From NCBI RefSeq assembly GCF_000518165.1, contig NZ_JADB01000003.1:1-64000 (forward strand): 64,000 nucleotides of DNA. Reading direction: 5' to 3'. A model generated the notes under the pieces. That model ran no database searches. It was not told the DNA's origin and saw nothing but the letters and a program-made list of their open reading frames with translations. The number at the start of each line of letters is the position of its first letter. The first letter of the stretch is position 1. Origin of the DNA: Bartonella elizabethae F9251 = ATCC 49927 (GTDB lineage: Bacteria > Pseudomonadota > Alphaproteobacteria > Rhizobiales > Rhizobiaceae). Below, in pieces: positions 27,257-38,480 of this stretch. Position numbers and translations under genes: made by a program.

Positions 27257-29440
27257 ATGGAACAGAGGGTGGCAGATAAAATTTTTCTATCGGATATAAC
27301 AATGAAAAATCCGGTGCGGTTTATTAATCGAGAGTTTTCATGGTTACAATTTAATAATCGTGTTTTGATGGAAGCTGCTAATTCGAAACATCCTTTATTA
27401 GAACGGTTACAATTTCTTTCGATTTCAGCAACAAATCTTGATGAGTTTTTTATGGTTCGTGTTGCTGGTCTTGTGGCTCAAATTCGTGCTCATGTTACAG
27501 CGTGCAGTGCAGATGGGTATACTCCACAAGAACAACTTGATGTTGTGTTAGCTGAGATTTCACGGTTGCAGGCTCATCAACTACGGGAATTGAATGTTTT
27601 ACGTGGAGAATTAAAAAAGAATGATATTGAAATTATTTGTTCTAATGATCTTTCAGATATTGAAAAATCGTGGCTTGAAAAATATTTTCTTGATACAATT
27701 TTTCCTGTTCTCAAACCTTTGCCTGTTGACCTTACACATCCTTTTCCTTTTATTCCTAATTTAGGGCTTTCTCTTGCGTTTCAATTGTCTGAAGAGGCGG
27801 GGCAACACGTATGTACAGTGTTATTACCCATTTCAATGCTTTTAAGGCGTTTTATTCTTCTTCCTCAAGAAGAGGGGCATCATTTTCGTTTTATTGCATC
27901 TGAAGATGTTATTTACCTTTTTATTAAATATCTCTTTCCTCACTATGAAGTTAATGAAATTGGTACATTTAGAGTGATTAGGGACAGCGATATTGAAGTA
28001 GAAGAAGAAGCTGAGGATCTTGTTCATTTTTTTGAAAAGGCGCTTAAAAGGCGGCGGCGTGGGCAGGTTATTCGCATTGAATTTGACGCAAAAATGCCAG
28101 AGAATTTACGCCAATTTATAGCGAATTGTCTTGCTGTTCCTGATAACTGTATTCATGTTCTTGATGGGCCTTTGGCACTTAATATGGTCTCAGAAATTGT
28201 TTCTATTCCCCGTGATGATCTCAAATTTATTCCTTATATTCCTCGTGTTCCCGAATCCCTTCGTAAACATAATGGGGATTGTTTTGCGGCGATTCGTGAA
28301 AATGATATTGTGATTCATCACCCTTATGAAACGTTTGATGCTGTTGTCCAATTTTTACGTCAAGCTGCCCACGATCCTGATGTTGTGGAAATCAAACAAA
28401 CACTTTATCGGACGTCAAATGATAGCCCAATTGTTAGCGCTTTGATTGAAGCGGCTAAACAGGGAAAGTTTGTGACCGCTTTGGTAGAAGTTAAAGCACG
28501 TTTTGATGAGGAAGCAAATATTCGTTGGGCACGGGATCTTGAATATGCTGGAGTTCAAGTGATTTTTGGTTTTATTACTCTAAAAACGCATGCTAAGATG
28601 TCTTTGGTTGTAAGACGTGAAGGAAAACGTCTTTGTTCTTATGTTCATCTTGGAACAGGAAATTACCATCCTGTTAACGCTAAAACTTATACGGATCTTT
28701 CTTTTTTTTCCACGGATGATGATATCGCTCATGATGTTGTGTTATTGTTCAATTATATTGCGCAATATGAGCGTCCACATGAAACAATGAAGATTGCTTT
28801 TTCGCCCTTAACATTGCGTGGTCGTATTCTTCGACATATTGAAGGGGAAATTGCTCATGCACAACAAGGAAAGTTTGCTGCTATTTGGATGAAAGTAAAT
28901 GCATTAGTTGATCCTGAAATTATTGATGCTTTATATCGTGCTAGTCAAGTAGGGGTACAGATTGATTTGGTTGTGCGGGGGATATGTTGTTTACGACCTC
29001 GTATTCCAGGAATTTCGGATAATATTCGTGTAAAATCAATCGTAGGGCGTTTTCTTGAACATAGTCGCATTTTTTGTTTTGGAAATGGTCAGGATTTGCC
29101 TAACGAAAATGCACTTGTTTACTTAGGCTCTGCTGATATGATGCCTCGTAATCTAGACTACCGTATTGAAATATTGGTTCCAATTTTTAATAAAATGGTG
29201 CGGCGGCAGATTCTTTTACAAATTATGCTGGCTAATCTCATTGATAATCAACAAAGCTTTGATATACTGGAAGATGGAACATCGAAACGTATCACACCGC
29301 AGAAAGGTGAAAGTCCGTTTAATGCGCAGGAGTATTTTATGGCCAATACAGGTTTTGCGGGGAAAAATGAGTCTTTTGAATCTTCTATTCCGCGCTTGGT
29401 TGCGTTGCATCGCCAACAAGCTAAAATACATAAAGACTGA
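27257..29440 (+). CDS. ppk: polyphosphate kinase 1
   Basis: Ppk1 reversibly polymerises the terminal phosphate of ATP into inorganic polyphosphate. The 727-residue protein shows [17 protein letters not shown] at the N-terminus, the phosphorylated-His region [17 protein letters not shown] (His445 in this numbering), and [18 protein letters not shown]. The start is unsure: ATG 27257 is used here, but ATG 27302 ([12 protein letters not shown]) fits the family better and neither has a strong Shine-Dalgarno. ppx begins six bases after its stop. In other Hyphomicrobiales the upstream neighbour is usually hdaA, which here lies about 27 kb away. Confidence 0.96.
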   Translation: MEQRVADKIFLSDITMKNPVRFINREFSWLQFNNRVLMEAANSKHPLLERLQFLSISATNLDEFFMVRVAGLVAQIRAHVTACSADGYTPQEQLDVVLAEISRLQAHQLRELNVLRGELKKNDIEIICSNDLSDIEKSWLEKYFLDTIFPVLKPLPVDLTHPFPFIPNLGLSLAFQLSEEAGQHVCTVLLPISMLLRRFILLPQEEGHHFRFIASEDVIYLFIKYLFPHYEVNEIGTFRVIRDSDIEVEEEAEDLVHFFEKALKRRRRGQVIRIEFDAKMPENLRQFIANCLAVPDNCIHVLDGPLALNMVSEIVSIPRDDLKFIPYIPRVPESLRKHNGDCFAAIRENDIVIHHPYETFDAVVQFLRQAAHDPDVVEIKQTLYRTSNDSPIVSALIEAAKQGKFVTALVEVKARFDEEANIRWARDLEYAGVQVIFGFITLKTHAKMSLVVRREGKRLCSYVHLGTGNYHPVNAKTYTDLSFFSTDDDIAHDVVLLFNYIAQYERPHETMKIAFSPLTLRGRILRHIEGEIAHAQQGKFAAIWMKVNALVDPEIIDALYRASQVGVQIDLVVRGICCLRPRIPGISDNIRVKSIVGRFLEHSRIFCFGNGQDLPNENALVYLGSADMMPRNLDYRIEILVPIFNKMVRRQILLQIMLANLIDNQQSFDILEDGTSKRITPQKGESPFNAQEYFMANTGFAGKNESFESSIPRLVALHRQQAKIHKD

Positions 29441-29446
29441 AATCCA

Positions 29447-30964
29447 ATGACACATAGAGATGCTCAAGGTCGGCTAAAAGGGCGTAAGCCTGTTGCTGTT
29501 ATTGACATTGGATCAAATTCTGTTCGGTTGGTTATTTATGAAGGGCTTGTTCGCTCCCCAACGGTTTTGTTTAATGAAAAGATTCTTTGTGGTCTTGGTC
29601 ATGGTGTTGCAAAAACGGGGTTTTTAGAAGAAAAAGCGGTGAAAATGGCGTTGCAAACGCTCAAACGATTTCGAACACTGTGTCGACAGATTGGGGCAGA
29701 TGAGGTCTATACTTTAGCAACGGCAGCAGCACGAGATGCAAAAAATGGTGTCGCGTTTATTCAAAATGCTGAAGATATTTTACAAAATAAAATATATCTG
29801 CTTTCAGGAAGTGAAGAAGCAATGTATTCCGCCTATGGGGTTGTTTCTACTTTTTATCAACCAAAGGGGCTTTCTGGAGATCTCGGGGGGGGAAGTCTGG
29901 AACTTATTGATATTGATCATTCTGATGTTGGTGAAGGGATTACGCTTCCATTGGGTGGTTTACGACTACAGTATATGTCAAATAATGATAGTGCTGTTGC
30001 TACAAAAATTGTGCATGAGCAATTTTATAAATCTTCTGTTGTGCGTACGCGTAAAGGCATGGCACGTTATTTTTATGCCGTAGGGGGAACATGGCGTAAT
30101 TTGGCAAAACTCCATATGGCAATGAAACACTATCGTCTCCCTGTTATGCATGGCTATGAAGTTGATGCTATGGAAATGGAGAAATTTTTACGTCTTGTGG
30201 CAGGCGGCAATATTGATAATATGAGAGGGATTGCGGCGGTTTCACAGAATCGTCGGAAACTTTTATCGTATGGGGCAATTGTCCTTATTGAACTCATTCA
30301 GTCTATGGAGTTTGAAAAGATAATTTTTTCTGGTGCTGGCGTTCGTGAAGGTTTTCTTTATTCACGCTTGCCGCAGACTATTCGACTTTCAGACCCTCTC
30401 ATTGCTGCATGTACAGAAATGGCTATTTTACGGGCACGTTCTCCAAAACAAGCAGAAGAGCTTATTGATTTTACGACGAATGCCTTTGACGTTTTTGGAA
30501 TTTCAGAAACTGAAAATGAATGCCGTTATCGTCAAGCGGCTTGTCTTCTCGCAGATATTGGTTGGCGTATACATCCAGATTATCGAGGCAATGAAGCAGC
30601 CAATCAGATAGCATTAGGATCTTATCCAGGAATTTCTCATGAGGGGCGCCTTTATGCAGCGCTTGCGGTTTTTTTTCGCAATACAAGTGTATTGGTTGAT
30701 AAAGAATCTCTTCCTATTTTTCAATTAGCAACGCCAAATATCATTGAGAAAGCACGTATTCTTGGTGAAACCATGCGTATTGCTCATCTGTTTAGCGCTT
30801 CTGTTGCAGGGATTTTACCTCATTTATTGTGGCTTAAAAAAGAAGATCATATCGTTTTGCAGATCCCCCAAAATTACGCTGGATTATTGGGAGAACGTCC
30901 TCTTGGACGATTAAAGAAGTTATCGAAAATAATAAAGAAACCTCTTGCTTTTGAAGTTTCTTGA
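29447..30964 (+). CDS. ppx: exopolyphosphatase / guanosine pentaphosphatase family
   Basis: Ppx removes terminal phosphates from polyphosphate, and some members hydrolyse pppGpp. The 505-residue protein has the actin-like ATPase-fold motifs VIDIGSNSVRLVIYEG near the N-terminus and SGDLGGGSLELIDID. The ATG follows the ppk stop by six bases, so synthesis and breakdown of polyphosphate are coupled in one transcript. The C-terminal domain has a partial HD-like region (AACLLADIGWRIHPDYRG). Confidence 0.94.
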   Translation: MTHRDAQGRLKGRKPVAVIDIGSNSVRLVIYEGLVRSPTVLFNEKILCGLGHGVAKTGFLEEKAVKMALQTLKRFRTLCRQIGADEVYTLATAAARDAKNGVAFIQNAEDILQNKIYLLSGSEEAMYSAYGVVSTFYQPKGLSGDLGGGSLELIDIDHSDVGEGITLPLGGLRLQYMSNNDSAVATKIVHEQFYKSSVVRTRKGMARYFYAVGGTWRNLAKLHMAMKHYRLPVMHGYEVDAMEMEKFLRLVAGGNIDNMRGIAAVSQNRRKLLSYGAIVLIELIQSMEFEKIIFSGAGVREGFLYSRLPQTIRLSDPLIAACTEMAILRARSPKQAEELIDFTTNAFDVFGISETENECRYRQAACLLADIGWRIHPDYRGNEAANQIALGSYPGISHEGRLYAALAVFFRNTSVLVDKESLPIFQLATPNIIEKARILGETMRIAHLFSASVAGILPHLLWLKKEDHIVLQIPQNYAGLLGERPLGRLKKLSKIIKKPLAFEVS

Positions 30965-31448
30965 TTTTTCCTTCTCATTTATTCGCATTTTAGATCTTAA
31001 AAGATTAGGTGTTTTAGTTTCTATGCTCATTGATTTTTAATGATTGCATTGCCATTTTTATTAAGAATTTTTCTTTTAAAACTTTTATGAAAAGATTCGT
31101 GTTTTTTAGATTTTTTTAACAAAATTGTTAGTTGATTGAGCTGTTCTCTTTAATAAGCGTTTATGATTTAAGTTTTTTTAATTTGTCAGCAGCAGATTTT
31201 ATTTATCCTATTTGTATTGTCCTATAGAGCATACTAGTTGATGCAGATAATAAGGAGCGTAATGGATTTTAAAAATGAGAATGTTTTAAATTTACTCAGA
31301 AGTTTTTTTTATATTATTTCAAATAAAATTGATTCAATAAGATGCAATTGTAAAATTTTTCTCTTTTGATTTGCTACTCATTTTGACACAATACGAGTTT
31401 CTCTTCAAAAGCATTTATAGCAATCTCAGGATGTGGAAGAAATATACA
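30965..31448. other. intergenic stretch between ppx and rnd
   Basis: About 480 AT-rich bases separate two convergent genes. A short palindrome TAACAAAATTGTTA lies at 31117-31130. I see no gene, RNA or clear terminator. Confidence 0.4.
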
Positions 31449-32603
31449 TTAAAGCTGTTTTGTACTTATTTTTCCATCGTTAAAGTAAAATCCTATCTGT
31501 CCCTTTAGCAGTTGTTCAGCTTTTTGACCAAATATTTCATAGCGCCAGCCATTCATAGCAGGGATATTTTTCTTTATTCCTCCATTGGCGATTTTTTCTA
31601 AATCACTAGATGTCGCAATAATTTTGGGGGCAATGCTGTTTTCGTCTGCAACAAGTTTTAATAATACTTTGAGCAGATCGATAGCAGCGGCTGTCGTATC
31701 ATTGAGTGGGTTATATTTAGGAATAGGGGGTAAAGTAGAAAGATCCGCCTCTAAGCCTTCGTGGACAGCCTTGATTAATGATGACGTCATTGAACGTTTA
31801 TCCCAATTTTTATTAAGGCTGCGCAACCGTTTTAACGCAGATTCATCTTTTGGTTGTTGGGTTGCTATTTCTATGAGACATTCATCTTTCATGATATGAC
31901 GACGGGGCATATTGTGTTTTCGTGCTTCACGTTCACGCCAAGCGGCTATCTTTTGTAGTACAGCAAGTTCACGCGGTTTTTTAACTTTTCCTTTCACTTT
32001 TTTCCATGCTTCATCTTCTGGCATATCATAGGTTTTAGGATTTAAGAGGATAGTTATTTCATCATCCATCCAGTGAGTCCGTTGATTTTTTTCTAATCTT
32101 TTTTTCAAGAGGAGATAGACATCTCTTAGATGAGTGACATCAGCAACGGCATAGAGTAATTGTTTTTCAGACAGGGGGCGACAACTCCAATCTGTAAAGC
32201 GGGAAGATTTATCAAGATGATGCCCCGTGCAGCGCTGTACAATTTGATCATAGGATATCGAATCACCAAATCCGCAAATTGATCCGGCTATTTGTGTGTC
32301 GAAGAGAGGGGAAGGAATAACGCCTCCAAGATAATAAATCGTTTCAATATCTTGGCGAGCAGAGTGAAAAACTTTGACAATTTTTTTATCGATCATGAGG
32401 TCAAAAAATGCTTGTAAATCAATATCTGGGGCTATGGGATCAATCAGGACTGTAACATCTGGTGATGCGAGCTGGATTAAACACAGTTGAGGCCAAAAAG
32501 TTGTTTCGCGGATAAACTCAGTATCAACTGTTACAAAATCAGAGGTCCGTAGAGCGTTAAGTGCAATTTCAAGATCTGTTGTTTGTGTAATAAGATTCAT
32601 CAT
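31449..32603 (-). CDS. rnd: ribonuclease D
   Basis: RNase D is a 3'-5' exoribonuclease that trims tRNA and other small RNA precursors. The DEDD catalytic acids are visible in FVTVDTEFIRE, in LFDTQIAGSICGFGDSIS and in LLYAVADVTHLRDVYLL. An HRDC domain follows (LAVLQKIAAWREREARKHN). The frame extends upstream to a TTG at 32678, but the ATG pair at 32603/32600 (MMNLITQTTDLE) gives the usual length of about 384 residues and aligns with the family start, so I chose it. It is divergent from aspS. Confidence 0.92.
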   Translation of the reverse strand: MMNLITQTTDLEIALNALRTSDFVTVDTEFIRETTFWPQLCLIQLASPDVTVLIDPIAPDIDLQAFFDLMIDKKIVKVFHSARQDIETIYYLGGVIPSPLFDTQIAGSICGFGDSISYDQIVQRCTGHHLDKSSRFTDWSCRPLSEKQLLYAVADVTHLRDVYLLLKKRLEKNQRTHWMDDEITILLNPKTYDMPEDEAWKKVKGKVKKPRELAVLQKIAAWREREARKHNMPRRHIMKDECLIEIATQQPKDESALKRLRSLNKNWDKRSMTSSLIKAVHEGLEADLSTLPPIPKYNPLNDTTAAAIDLLKVLLKLVADENSIAPKIIATSSDLEKIANGGIKKNIPAMNGWRYEIFGQKAEQLLKGQIGFYFNDGKISTKQL

Positions 32604-32735
32604 TTTATTATCATTCGATACATTAAATTTGTCTTTTATTGACTTTATTTTCCCGTTTTTATTCTCATATCTTGACAAATGGTTATTAAAAAGCGTTTGT
32701 AGCGCATGTGAATATTATAATCAAAGGCAAAAAAC

Positions 32736-34529
32736 ATGCACCGTTATCGCAGTCATCATTGTGCGGCTCTTCGTAGATGTGATGTAGGAACACAAGTTCG
32801 TCTTTCGGGCTGGGTCCATCGTGTTCGTGATCATGGAGGAATTCTTTTTGTGGACTTGCGTGATCATTTTGGAATCACACAAATTGTTGCGGATCCTGCT
32901 TCGCCAGCTTTTAAAGTTATTGAAAAAGTGCGTTCTGAATGGGTCATTCGTGTTGATGGGGAGGTATGTGCGCGGTCTGATGAGGTTATCAATGCAACGC
33001 TTCCAACAGGTGAAATTGAAATTTTTGCACAAGAGGTAGAAATTCTTTCAAAATCTGAGGAGCTTCCTTTACCGGTTTTTGGTGAGCCTGATTATCCAGA
33101 AGATATTCGATTAAAATATCGTTTTCTTGATTTGCGTCGGGAGACTATGCATAAAAATATTATGCGTCGGACTGAAATTATTGCGTCTATGAGACGGGCT
33201 ATGCAAAATAATGGTTTTACGGAATTTACAACGCCGCTTTTGACAGCCTCATCGCCGGAAGGTGCACGTGATTTTTTGGTTCCAAGTCGTGTTCATCAGG
33301 GAAAATTTTATGCACTACCACAAGCACCACAGCAATATAAGCAGTTGTTGATGATGTCAGGTTTTGATCGTTATTTTCAAATTGCGCCATGTTTTAGAGA
33401 TGAAGATCCGCGGGCTGATCGTCTTCCTGGTGAATTTTATCAATTAGATATTGAAATGAGTTTTGTTGAGCAGGAAGATGTTTTAGCAACGATGGAACCC
33501 ATTATGCGTTCTATTTTTGAAGAATTTGCAGATGGGAAAACGGTGACACAAAACTTTCCTCGCATTTCTTATGAGGAAGCAATGCGGAAATACGGTTCTG
33601 ATAAGCCTGACCTGCGTAATCCGATCATTATGGAAGATGTTTCTCAGCATTTTTATAATTCTGGTTTCAAAGTGTTTGCTCAGATTTTAGCGAATGATGA
33701 GAATGCACAAGTGTGGGCTATTCCGGCTAAAACGGGTGGAAGTCGTGCTTTTTGTGATCGTATGAATGGATGGGCACAAGGTGAGGGACAACCAGGGCTC
33801 GGTTATATTTTCTGGCGCGAAGAAGAAGGAAAATTTGAAGGAGCAGGGCCTATCGCCAAAAATATTGGTGAGCAGCGAACTGAAGCGCTTCGTAGACAAC
33901 TTGGACTTGAAAATGGGGATGCTTGTTTTTTTGTAGCTGGAGATCCAAAAAAATTCGCATCTTTTGCTGGAGCAGCCCGCATACGGGTAGGAGAAGAATT
34001 AGGCCTTGTCGATAGAGAGAGTTTCTCTTTAGCGTGGATTGTTGATTTTCCATTTTTTGAATGGAATGAAGATGAGAAAAAAATTGATTTTGCTCATAAT
34101 CCTTTTTCCATGCCTCAAGGGGGAGAAAATGCTCTGGAATCTCAAGATCCTCTTACGCTTAAAGCTTTTCAATATGATCTTGTTTGTAATGGTTATGAGA
34201 TTGCATCCGGTGGAATTCGTAATCACTTGCCTGAAATGATGCTTAAAGTTTTTGAACTCGTAGGACTTTCTAAGGAAGTTGTGAAAGATCGTTTTGGTGC
34301 TCTTTATCGCGCATTCCATTATGGAGCTCCCCCCCATGGCGGTATGGCTGCGGGAATTGACCGCATTATTATGCTGTTGCAAGGTGTTAAAAATTTACGT
34401 GAAGTTGCTTTATTTCCTATGAATCAACAGGCACTTGATCTTTTGATGAGTGCGCCATCTGATGTTTCTTCTACACAATTACGTGAGTTAGGAATCCGTA
34501 TGGCTCCTACGCACAAAAATAGTTCATAA
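32736..34529 (+). CDS. aspS: aspartyl-tRNA synthetase (probably non-discriminating)
   Basis: This class IIb synthetase charges tRNA-Asp and, in many alphaproteobacteria, also tRNA-Asn. The 597-residue protein has the N-terminal OB anticodon-binding domain ([23 protein letters not shown]), motif 2 ([20 protein letters not shown]), the bacterial insertion domain, and motif 3 ([20 protein letters not shown]). Whether it is non-discriminating cannot be decided from this window. Confidence 0.96.
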   Translation: MHRYRSHHCAALRRCDVGTQVRLSGWVHRVRDHGGILFVDLRDHFGITQIVADPASPAFKVIEKVRSEWVIRVDGEVCARSDEVINATLPTGEIEIFAQEVEILSKSEELPLPVFGEPDYPEDIRLKYRFLDLRRETMHKNIMRRTEIIASMRRAMQNNGFTEFTTPLLTASSPEGARDFLVPSRVHQGKFYALPQAPQQYKQLLMMSGFDRYFQIAPCFRDEDPRADRLPGEFYQLDIEMSFVEQEDVLATMEPIMRSIFEEFADGKTVTQNFPRISYEEAMRKYGSDKPDLRNPIIMEDVSQHFYNSGFKVFAQILANDENAQVWAIPAKTGGSRAFCDRMNGWAQGEGQPGLGYIFWREEEGKFEGAGPIAKNIGEQRTEALRRQLGLENGDACFFVAGDPKKFASFAGAARIRVGEELGLVDRESFSLAWIVDFPFFEWNEDEKKIDFAHNPFSMPQGGENALESQDPLTLKAFQYDLVCNGYEIASGGIRNHLPEMMLKVFELVGLSKEVVKDRFGALYRAFHYGAPPHGGMAAGIDRIIMLLQGVKNLREVALFPMNQQALDLLMSAPSDVSSTQLRELGIRMAPTHKNSS

Positions 34530-35700
34530 AGTGATTTATAGATTGTTGTCGTTTCTTTCTCCATAGTGTGAAGTTTTTGATGCTTCTCAAGAGCATATCT
34601 GTTGTTTATCGACTTAGAGAGGTGAAGAATGCTATTGTATTAATCCTTCCAGAGGCATTGTTTTTAAAGAAATATCTCTCAATGTATAGTCTATCTCGTG
34701 TTATGACACTCTCTCATGAAGGATATAACTTAAAACCTCATGAGTGCTATGAAAAACCATTGCCATCTTTATTGAATAAAGAGTAAGCTGTCATTTTCCT
34801 TATCTTAGATAGTCGCTCTTCCCTTTGTGATAAGCAGGAAAATGATTGTGCTTGATTTATCATGAATAAATTGGAAATGAGAAAACTTTAGAATACTTGG
34901 GATTTTTATTTAAGTTATATATATAACAATATTTTATATATATTTTGTTGAATTTCTTACGACATGGTAAAAGATAATTATCTCTCTTCGCGTTTATGAA
35001 AATAATGCATTTTTTCTTCCTATGGGTTCAACCTTGGGGAACTCTATAAGCTTTGAATATTTTTTAAGTTTTTCATAGAAAAACAGGATGAAGTTGTTAT
35101 ACAATTTACCTTATACTGAAAGATGATGTTTGAAAGGTGCTTTTTTCATTCCTAAAAGGATGAAATGACTCTTTGTGAGCCCTCAAATTATATTGTCGGA
35201 TTTGGAAAAACTTTCAATAAAGTTTTTGTTTAGAATAATTTGCACTCACAATATATTTTGGGAAAAATTGTTGTTGTTGGATAGACTATAAAAATTGATT
35301 TTACATCGTTTTGAAAAGTTATATCATAACTCCAGTTTTCTTAGATGTATCGGCCAATAATAGCATTGTTTTTAGATTTTTATTTATTTAAAAATGCTTG
35401 TCGCTTTCTTTAATAATGAAGATATTTTCTACTTCTTTTAGTTTGTTTTTTTACCTCTTAAAGAGGATATTGAAAGAAGTTTTCGATAATGTATTAAATA
35501 TTTTCATATATTGTTTAGGACAAGAGGAAAGAGGCATATATAAATTTTTCAAATTGATATAATTTTCTGTTCATGTTCTAATTACAACGTTTATTTTTAT
35601 GTCGTTGACTTTTAATAGAAAAGTTTACTCATAAGAGTTTGCATTAAATAAATCCTACATAATAATTTCTTATTATTGTGGGAGTTTTTGTTCTAATATT
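34530..35700. other. gene-poor AT-rich stretch between aspS and parC
   Basis: Nearly 1.2 kb without a gene I can support. A 72-codon GTG-started frame at 34568-34786 has no ribosome site and no recognisable family. The rest has stops in all frames and many A/T runs. Some decayed gene may have stood here. The parC promoter probably lies in the last 150 bases. Confidence 0.4.
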
Positions 35701-37950
35701 ATGTTTGATAAAATGAATTTACCTTTTGATAAAGAACATATTGAGCCAATAGAGTTACGTTCCGCTTTACAGGAACGCTATTTGGCTTATGCACTTTCTA
35801 CGATTACGCATCGTGCATTGCCTGATGTGCGTGATGGATTGAAACCTGTCCATCGTCGGATTGTTCATGCAATGCGTCTTCTTAAACTGAACCCTGGACA
35901 ATCTTATGCGAAATGTGCGCGAATTGTTGGTGATGTCATGGGAAAATTTCATCCTCATGGAGATGCCTCTATTTATGATGCTTTGGTGCGTTTGGCTCAA
36001 AGTTTTTCGGTTCGTTATCCGTTGGTTGATGGACAAGGCAATTTTGGTAATATTGATGGTGATAATGCTGCGGCTATGCGTTATACTGAAGCACGCATGA
36101 CTGAAGTGGCTGCGTTGTTGCTTGAGGGAATTAATGAAAATGCTATTGATTTTCGTTTGACCTATAATGAAGAAGATGAAGAGCCTGTTGTTCTTCCAGG
36201 TGCTTTCCCTAATCTTTTAGCTAATGGTTCTTCAGGTATTGCTGTTGGTATGGCAACATCTATTCCTCCCCATAATGTTGCTGAGCTCTGTGACGCAGCT
36301 CTGCATTTGATTGCACACCCTGATACGCGTGATGAGGATTTAAACCAATTTGTGCTGGGACCTGATTTCCCAACCGGTGGTATTTTGGTTGAACCTAAAA
36401 AGAGTATTGAGGAATCTTATCGTGTCGGGCGGGGTTTTTTTCGATTACGTTCACGTTGGCATCAGGAAACTGGTAGCCGTGGTTCTTATGTGATTGTTGT
36501 GACTGAAATTCCCTATCAAGTTCAAAAGTCACGCCTTATTGAAAAAACTGCGGAATTGTTGCTTGCGCGGCGCTTACCAATGCTTGAGGATATTCAGGAT
36601 GAATCAGCAGAAGATATCCGCATTGTGCTTGTTCCTAAAAATCGGTCGGTTGATCCTGAACTTCTTATGGAATCTCTTTTTAAATTGACTGATTTTGAAG
36701 TAAGGTTTCCTCTTAATCTTAATGTTTTATCGTTGGGAAAAATACCGAATGTGCTCTCATTGCGAGAAAGTTTGCAACAATGGCTTGAACATCGTCAAGA
36801 AGTCCTTATTCGACGTTCTCACTATCGGCTTGATCAAATTGATGGCCGATTGGAAATTCTTCATGGTTATCTTATTGCCTATTTGAATCTCGATGAGGTT
36901 ATTCAGATTATTCGTGAAGAGGATGAACCGAAAAAGGAGTTGATTAAGCGTTTTGAATTAACAGAAAATCAAGCTGAAGCTATTCTTAATATGCGCTTGC
37001 GTTCTTTACGCAAGCTTGAAGAATTTGAAATTCGTAAGGAGTTTGAAACGCTTAAAGCTGAAAAAGAAAAACTACAGAATTTGTTAGCCTCTCCTATAAA
37101 ACAATGGAAAATAATTTCAGAAGAAATTAAAAAAGTTCGCAACACTTTTGGTCCTGAAACGCTCTTAGGGAAAAGGCGTACGACATTTGAAGAAGCACCA
37201 AGACATGACCTTGATGATATTCAACAAGCAATGATCGAAAAAGAACCGGTGACTGTTGTTATTTCTGAAAAAGGGTGGGTGCGTGCTTTGAAGGGGCATT
37301 TGCACGATTACAAAGCGCTTTCTTTTAAAGAAGGAGACAGTTTGAAGTTGGCATTTCCAGCATTTACGACCGACAAGATTGTGCTAATAAGTAATGGTGG
37401 AAAGTTTTTCGCACTTAGTGCAAATAGTTTGCCTGGAGGACGAGGACAGGGTGAGCCCATTCGTCTTTTAGTTGATATGGATGATGAGCATGATGTTCTT
37501 ACAGCTTTTGTGCATCATGCAGAAGAAAAATTGCTCCTGGTTTCATCTCAGGGCTATGGCTTTATCGTTCCTGCTGCAGAAGTGATTGCCAATACACGAA
37601 AAGGAAAGCAGGTGATGAATGCGAAATCTCCTGATAAGGTAAAGCTTTGTGTTCCAGTCAATGGTGATCATGTTGCTGTGGTTGGTGAAAACCGCAAAAT
37701 GCTTATTTTTTCTATTGAACAAATACCAGAAATGAATCGTGGTAAAGGGGTTCGTTTACAACGTTACAAAGAGGGTGGCATTGTTGATGCCAAGACTTTT
37801 AATTTATCAGAAGGTTTAAGTTGGCAAGATACTGCTGAACGAATTTTTAACCGTCAAGCTGATGATCTCATTGAATGGATGGGAACACGTGCAGGTGTCG
37901 GGCGTCTGGTTCCAAAAGGATTTCCAAAATCAGGAAAATTTACCAATTAA
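35701..37950 (+). CDS. parC: DNA topoisomerase IV subunit A
   Basis: ParC with ParE unlinks daughter chromosomes after replication. The 749-residue length and the C-terminal domain fit ParC rather than GyrA. The catalytic tyrosine is Tyr128 in [12 protein letters not shown]. The quinolone-resistance region reads [18 protein letters not shown]: Ala89 stands at the place of E. coli Ser80, and Asp93 at the place of Glu84. The N-terminal signature [15 protein letters not shown] is intact. It lies downstream of aspS in the same direction after a long gap. Confidence 0.93.
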   Translation: MFDKMNLPFDKEHIEPIELRSALQERYLAYALSTITHRALPDVRDGLKPVHRRIVHAMRLLKLNPGQSYAKCARIVGDVMGKFHPHGDASIYDALVRLAQSFSVRYPLVDGQGNFGNIDGDNAAAMRYTEARMTEVAALLLEGINENAIDFRLTYNEEDEEPVVLPGAFPNLLANGSSGIAVGMATSIPPHNVAELCDAALHLIAHPDTRDEDLNQFVLGPDFPTGGILVEPKKSIEESYRVGRGFFRLRSRWHQETGSRGSYVIVVTEIPYQVQKSRLIEKTAELLLARRLPMLEDIQDESAEDIRIVLVPKNRSVDPELLMESLFKLTDFEVRFPLNLNVLSLGKIPNVLSLRESLQQWLEHRQEVLIRRSHYRLDQIDGRLEILHGYLIAYLNLDEVIQIIREEDEPKKELIKRFELTENQAEAILNMRLRSLRKLEEFEIRKEFETLKAEKEKLQNLLASPIKQWKIISEEIKKVRNTFGPETLLGKRRTTFEEAPRHDLDDIQQAMIEKEPVTVVISEKGWVRALKGHLHDYKALSFKEGDSLKLAFPAFTTDKIVLISNGGKFFALSANSLPGGRGQGEPIRLLVDMDDEHDVLTAFVHHAEEKLLLVSSQGYGFIVPAAEVIANTRKGKQVMNAKSPDKVKLCVPVNGDHVAVVGENRKMLIFSIEQIPEMNRGKGVRLQRYKEGGIVDAKTFNLSEGLSWQDTAERIFNRQADDLIEWMGTRAGVGRLVPKGFPKSGKFTN

Positions 37951-38131
37951 ATAATAGAACGTTTTTATTTTAAGCCTATAAAAACGTAAAAGAAATGCTT
38001 ATATATTTTTATCCCACGATAAGATATCAATTTATAAGAATAGTTTCAATATCATTCTCATGTTGAATGAGAAGCTCTGAGATCATAGGTTTTCTTATTT
38101 CAATCTTCTTCATGTTGAAACAATCAAAATG

Positions 38132-38156
38132 ATCCACTTGTATATCACAAGTGGAT
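38132..38156. terminator. perfect hairpin downstream of parC, possible terminator
   Basis: ATCCACTTGT (38132-38141) pairs with 38147-38156 around a 5-nt loop. It lies about 180 bases past the parC stop and between convergent genes. There is no strong T run on the plus side, so the terminator role is uncertain. Confidence 0.4.
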
Positions 38157-38272
38157 TAGTATTGTAGATAGAAATTTATAAAGAAAAGAATTAAAAATTT
38201 CTTTTATGAGCTGTTTTAAGAGCCAAGAGATGTTGTAACATTGGGGGCAGAAATACAAAGGTAAAAGCTTTA

Positions 38273-38289
38273 CACGCTTCATAAGCGTG
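38273..38289. terminator. short perfect hairpin between parC and the MFS gene
   Basis: CACGCTT (38273-38279) pairs with AAGCGTG (38283-38289) around a 3-nt loop. It lies about 190 bases past the stop of the minus-strand transporter gene. No T run follows on either side, so its role is unclear. Confidence 0.25.
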
Positions 38290-38480
38290 GGGATGATAGA
38301 ATGTTTTATATCATGTATAAGGACTATCGTGCAATAATTTGATGTTTTGAGAGGTATATCTTTAAAACAAATATGTGAATGTTTAACACAAAAATGTTCT
38401 ATTGGGAGGTATTTTGTTTTGTGTGAAAGGCCTATCTTTCTTGTTCAAGAGAGATGTTATTAGTTTTCTCTTAAGTATGC

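Larger units (their letters stand above)
37951..38480. other. intergenic stretch between parC and the MFS gene
   Basis: About 530 bases between convergent genes. It holds two perfect hairpins, 38132-38156 and 38273-38289, described separately. No gene is supported. Confidence 0.45.

Noticed and set aside
34568..34786. 72-codon GTG-started frame just after aspS
   Set aside because: No Shine-Dalgarno, no recognisable family, and a composition expected of AT-rich non-coding DNA.
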